Shown here: positions 61,653 through 64,000 of the stretch, piece after piece
Position numbering within the stretch: the stretch's first letter is position 1
How the letters are laid out: each line of letters begins with the position of its first letter
Source: Pseudoflavonifractor capillosus
Lineage (GTDB): Bacteria > Bacillota > Clostridia > Oscillospirales > Oscillospiraceae
NCBI RefSeq assembly: GCF_016902575.1
Contig: NZ_JACSNZ010000003.1
Span: 1-64,000, forward strand
Direction: 5' to 3'
Length of the DNA: 64,000 nucleotides
Translations under genes and position numbers: made by a program
Notes under the pieces: generated by a model
The model's input: only the letters and a program-made list of their open reading frames with translations
The model's database searches: none
Told to the model about the DNA's origin: nothing

Positions 61653-62549
61653 TTAGTCCTCGGTATAACCAAAGTTATGGATGAGATTGATATTATCCCG
61701 CCAGTTTTCTTTGACCTTCACCCAGGTCTCCAGGTACACCTTGGCGCCCATAAAGGCCTCCATATCTTCCCGGGCCTGGGTGGAGATCTTCTTGAGCATG
61801 GAACCTTTTTTGCCAATGATGATGCCCTTGTGAGACTCCTTCTCACAGTAGATGGTGACATGGCAGTCGATGATGTCGTCGTCCCGCTGGGTAAATCGGG
61901 TCACCTCCACGGCGGTGCCGTGGGGGATCTCCTGATCCAGGTTGCGCAGCAGCTTTTCCCGCACGATCTCCGCCATGATCTGCCGCTCGGGCTGGTCAGT
62001 GACCACGTCGTCGGGGAACAGCTGAGGCCCTTCGGGGATCCAGCCGGAGAGCAGGGTGAGCAATTCTTCCACACCCTCCCCGGTTTTTGCGGAAATGGGC
62101 ATCACAGCGTCCCATTGGTAAGCCTGACCGTATACGGCCATGACGGAGAGCAGCTTCTCCTTCTCAATGGTGTCGATCTTATTGATGACCAGCACGGCGG
62201 GCGCGCCCAGAGCCTTGATGCGGGCAATAAGCTCCTGCTCGGCGGGGCCGATGCGATCCACAGGCTCCACCAGCAGCATCACCCCGTCCACGTCCGCCAC
62301 CGACTGACGCACCACCTTCACCATGTAGTCACCCAGGCGGGTACGGGCCTTGTGCAGGCCGGGGGTGTCCACAAAGACGAATTGGGTGTCACCCCGGTTC
62401 AAAATGGCACAGATACGGTTGCGGGTGGTCTGGGGCTTGGAGGAGACAATGGCGATCTTCTCCCCCACCAGAGTGTTGGTCAGGGTGGACTTGCCCACAT
62501 TGGGGCGGCCCACAATGGTAATAATTCCGCTTTTCTTGATTTGTGACAT
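61653..62549 (-). CDS. era: GTPase Era
   Basis: A 298-residue GTPase that binds the 3' end of 16S rRNA and assists 30S assembly. G motifs are GRPNVGKSTLTNTLVG (G1), FVDTPGLHKA (G3) and NKIDTIEKE (G4). A C-terminal KH domain carries GIIIGKKGSMLKKIS and GAKVYLETWVKVKENWRD. The stop codon lies inside a 10-bp hairpin, AACAAGATGC/GCATCTTGTT, whose ATGC..GCAT core recalls the first hairpin of the intergenic element. Confidence 0.96.
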   Translation of the reverse strand: MSQIKKSGIITIVGRPNVGKSTLTNTLVGEKIAIVSSKPQTTRNRICAILNRGDTQFVFVDTPGLHKARTRLGDYMVKVVRQSVADVDGVMLLVEPVDRIGPAEQELIARIKALGAPAVLVINKIDTIEKEKLLSVMAVYGQAYQWDAVMPISAKTGEGVEELLTLLSGWIPEGPQLFPDDVVTDQPERQIMAEIVREKLLRNLDQEIPHGTAVEVTRFTQRDDDIIDCHVTIYCEKESHKGIIIGKKGSMLKKISTQAREDMEAFMGAKVYLETWVKVKENWRDNINLIHNFGYTED

Positions 62550-62616
62550 AGTAGATGATCCTCAACTTTCTTTGGTATCGGCATTGAACAATGGCCGTTT
62601 ATATTTGGAAGAGAGG

Positions 62617-63171
62617 TTACCCTTCTCTTTCCCACATAATATAGAAATCCCGCCGTCCGTCCCCCTTGCCGTAAAAGCTCAGGTCATAGGTTCCGGTGCG
62701 GCCTTGGGCCTCCACCACCACACGCAGGGTGGGAAAGCCCTCGGGAATGTCCTGCTGCACCAGCATGGCCACCGGGTCCGTGCCGCTGGTGGTGTGGATG
62801 TCCTCCACCCCGGTGACCTCTCCCGTGTCATAGTCATAGGTCAGCTGCTGCAAGGTGATGGTGCTCCCCGGCAGCTTGGGCAGAATGAGCATATACTCCC
62901 CGTACTCCTGGTCGGGGAATACCTGGTCTACGTTTTTAGCCAGTTCCAACTCCTCCTGGGTGGGATTCATAATCACCACACCCAGAATGCTCTCTCCCGC
63001 CAGGGCATCAAACACCTCTGTTTGTCCCATGGGCTCCGGAGTCTGAATGGGCTCCAGGATGGTCACCTTCTCCTCAGTGGTCACTTCGGTTTTGGTCACA
63101 AAGGCCGTGCACCCGGTGAGAAGCAGTCCGGCGCACAGGGTGGCAGCGGATAACATCAGCAATTTCTTCAT
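62617..63171 (-). CDS. Predicted lipoprotein
   Basis: A 184-residue protein with a lipoprotein signal: basic MKK start, hydrophobic core and lipobox LLTGC with Cys21 as the lipidated residue. The mature part has no motif I recognise; it is acidic and predicted to be a small beta-rich domain (LRVVVEAQGRTGTYDLSFYG). It lies between ybeY and era in a conserved housekeeping array, perhaps as an operon insert. Confidence 0.8.
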   Translation of the reverse strand: MKKLLMLSAATLCAGLLLTGCTAFVTKTEVTTEEKVTILEPIQTPEPMGQTEVFDALAGESILGVVIMNPTQEELELAKNVDQVFPDQEYGEYMLILPKLPGSTITLQQLTYDYDTGEVTGVEDIHTTSGTDPVAMLVQQDIPEGFPTLRVVVEAQGRTGTYDLSFYGKGDGRRDFYIMWEREG

Positions 63172-63198
63172 GGTGCATCCTCCTTTTTTCTGTCCTGG

Positions 63199-63693
63199 TC
63201 ATCGAGTCAGACCGACAACCTCCATGATGGCATCTTCTCTGGCCCGCATCTGGACCTTCTGCTCTCCCTCATCCAGATGGTCATAGCCCAGCAGGTGGAG
63301 CACCGAGTGCACCACCAGGTAGCTCAGCTCCCGCTCCCGGCTGTGGCCGTACTCCTGGGCCTGCGCCGCCACCCGCTCCAGGGACAGGGCCATATCACCC
63401 AGAGGCACACAGCCGCTGTCCGGGTCTGCCCAGTCCGCCTGGGGCTTCTCCCCGGGGGTGAGGTCAAACATGGGGAAGGAGAGCACGTCGGTGGGGCGAT
63501 CCACTCCCCGCATCTCCACATTGATGGCGTGGATGCCCTCATCGTCGGTAAGCAGCACGTCAATTTCGCAGGGCACCTCCACCCCCTCCTCCGCCAGAGC
63601 GGTGGCGATGGTGGAGCGGATCAGCTGGCAAGTGGCCTCACTGTCCGCCCCCTCCACCTCGGCGGAGATGGAGATCTCATGTTCCTCAGCCAC
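63199..63693 (-). CDS. ybeY: Endoribonuclease YbeY
   Basis: A 164-residue metal-dependent RNase involved in 16S rRNA 3'-end maturation. The zinc-binding motif [11 protein letters not shown] is intact, and TDVLSFPMF is typical. I chose the GTG at 63693, which follows GGAGGAAG at good spacing and overlaps the phoH end by 8 bases. The ATG at 63678 is a weaker alternative. Confidence 0.95.
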   Translation of the reverse strand: MAEEHEISISAEVEGADSEATCQLIRSTIATALAEEGVEVPCEIDVLLTDDEGIHAINVEMRGVDRPTDVLSFPMFDLTPGEKPQADWADPDSGCVPLGDMALSLERVAAQAQEYGHSRERELSYLVVHSVLHLLGYDHLDEGEQKVQMRAREDAIMEVVGLTR

Positions 63694-64000
63694 GGGACTT
63701 CCTCCTTCCCTGCTTGTCGCTCCCCTTATCCTTGGGGGGCTGATTGGTGTGATAGTAGTCGTCATAGGCCTTGATGATGCGCTGGACGATCACATGGCGC
63801 ACCACATCCTGGTCGGTGAGGGGACAGATGGCGATGTCCTCCACCCCCTGGAGTACCCGCATGGCCTCCTTCAAGCCGCTGGTCTTGTCAGCGGGCAGGT
63901 CGATCTGGGTCACGTCGCCGGTGATGACCACCTTGGAGCCAAAGCCCATACGGGTGAGGAACATTTTCATCTGCTCCCTGCTGGTGTTCTGGGCCTCATC
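63686..64000 (-). CDS. phoH: PhoH family ATPase, C-terminal part (gene continues beyond window)
   Basis: The last 104 codons of a PhoH-like ATPase. The sequence enters the window at [20 protein letters not shown], the Walker B region, and has GDVTQIDLP and [18 protein letters not shown], both typical of PhoH. It ends in a basic tail ([15 protein letters not shown]). Adjacent to ybeY as in most Firmicutes. The 5' part lies outside the window. Confidence 0.93.
   Translation of the reverse strand, partial: DEAQNTSREQMKMFLTRMGFGSKVVITGDVTQIDLPADKTSGLKEAMRVLQGVEDIAICPLTDQDVVRHVIVQRIIKAYDDYYHTNQPPKDKGSDKQGRRKSRG

Overview
The window is about 64 kb of a GC-rich, anaerobic, Gram-positive chromosome. 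It most resembles the Clostridia family Oscillospiraceae (Flavonifractor/Pseudoflavonifractor/Lawsonibacter-like). That placement is an inference from three things: strictly anaerobic enzymes (pyruvate formate-lyase, an energy-converting [NiFe] hydrogenase), Firmicutes-type gene neighbourhoods (mraZ-rsmH-ftsL-pbp, addB-addA, ybeY-era-recO-mutS2) and strong Shine-Dalgarno sequences. No rRNA, tRNA, CRISPR array, prophage or insertion sequence was recognised.

Layout. 151-3313 (minus): pflA-pflB under a promoter and a ZTP (pfl-motif) riboswitch that overlaps an intrinsic terminator. 3433-7606 (plus): two tandem LytR-CpsA-Psr paralogues, each with its own near-identical promoter, then a SpoU-type rRNA methylase. 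7652-21321 (plus): a 19-gene operon for a membrane-bound group 4 [NiFe] hydrogenase fused to a Mrp-type antiporter module, with all six hyp maturation genes embedded. It starts at a consensus promoter overlapped by a Rex-like operator. 21635-25772: a sulfur-related locus containing a CoA-disulfide-reductase/rhodanese/sulfite-reductase fusion, a YeiH-like fragment, a divergent LysR regulator and a small zinc-ribbon membrane protein. 25836-30782: an MFS exporter, a TIGR01906 membrane protein, a YigZ-family protein, HflX, a flavin reductase and ribosomal protein L31. 30891-38905 (minus): addB-addA and a membrane-anchored GH25 muramidase. 39224-41684: guaB and gluQ. 41743-53614 (minus): a reduced dcw cluster, mraZ-rsmH-ftsL-pbpB-(degenerate Mur-ligase-like)-mraY-ftsW-murG-murA-ftsQ-ftsZ. 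53873-64000 (minus): a coiled-coil protein, coaD, rsmD, uvrC, HPr, mutS2, recO, a GNAT enzyme, a possible YqzL, era, a lipoprotein, ybeY and the end of phoH.

How the genes fit together. PFL makes acetyl-CoA and formate. The Mbh-like complex would couple reduced ferredoxin to H2 evolution and ion translocation, and the Rex-like site suggests NADH/NAD+ control. The sulfur fusion protein looks like an NAD(P)H-driven polysulfide, persulfide or sulfite reductase under LysR control. The minus-strand half is mostly housekeeping: envelope synthesis, division, repair and translation.

The most unusual signals are: (i) a roughly 205-225 bp intergenic element present three times in the same orientation, with compensatory changes in its predicted stems; (ii) the three-module sulfur fusion beside a truncated YeiH; (iii) a Mur-ligase-like protein without a P-loop lysine at the murE/murF position; (iv) a displaced NuoC-like subunit at the far end of the hydrogenase operon; (v) direct MraZ boxes plus an inverted second pair around the mraZ promoter.
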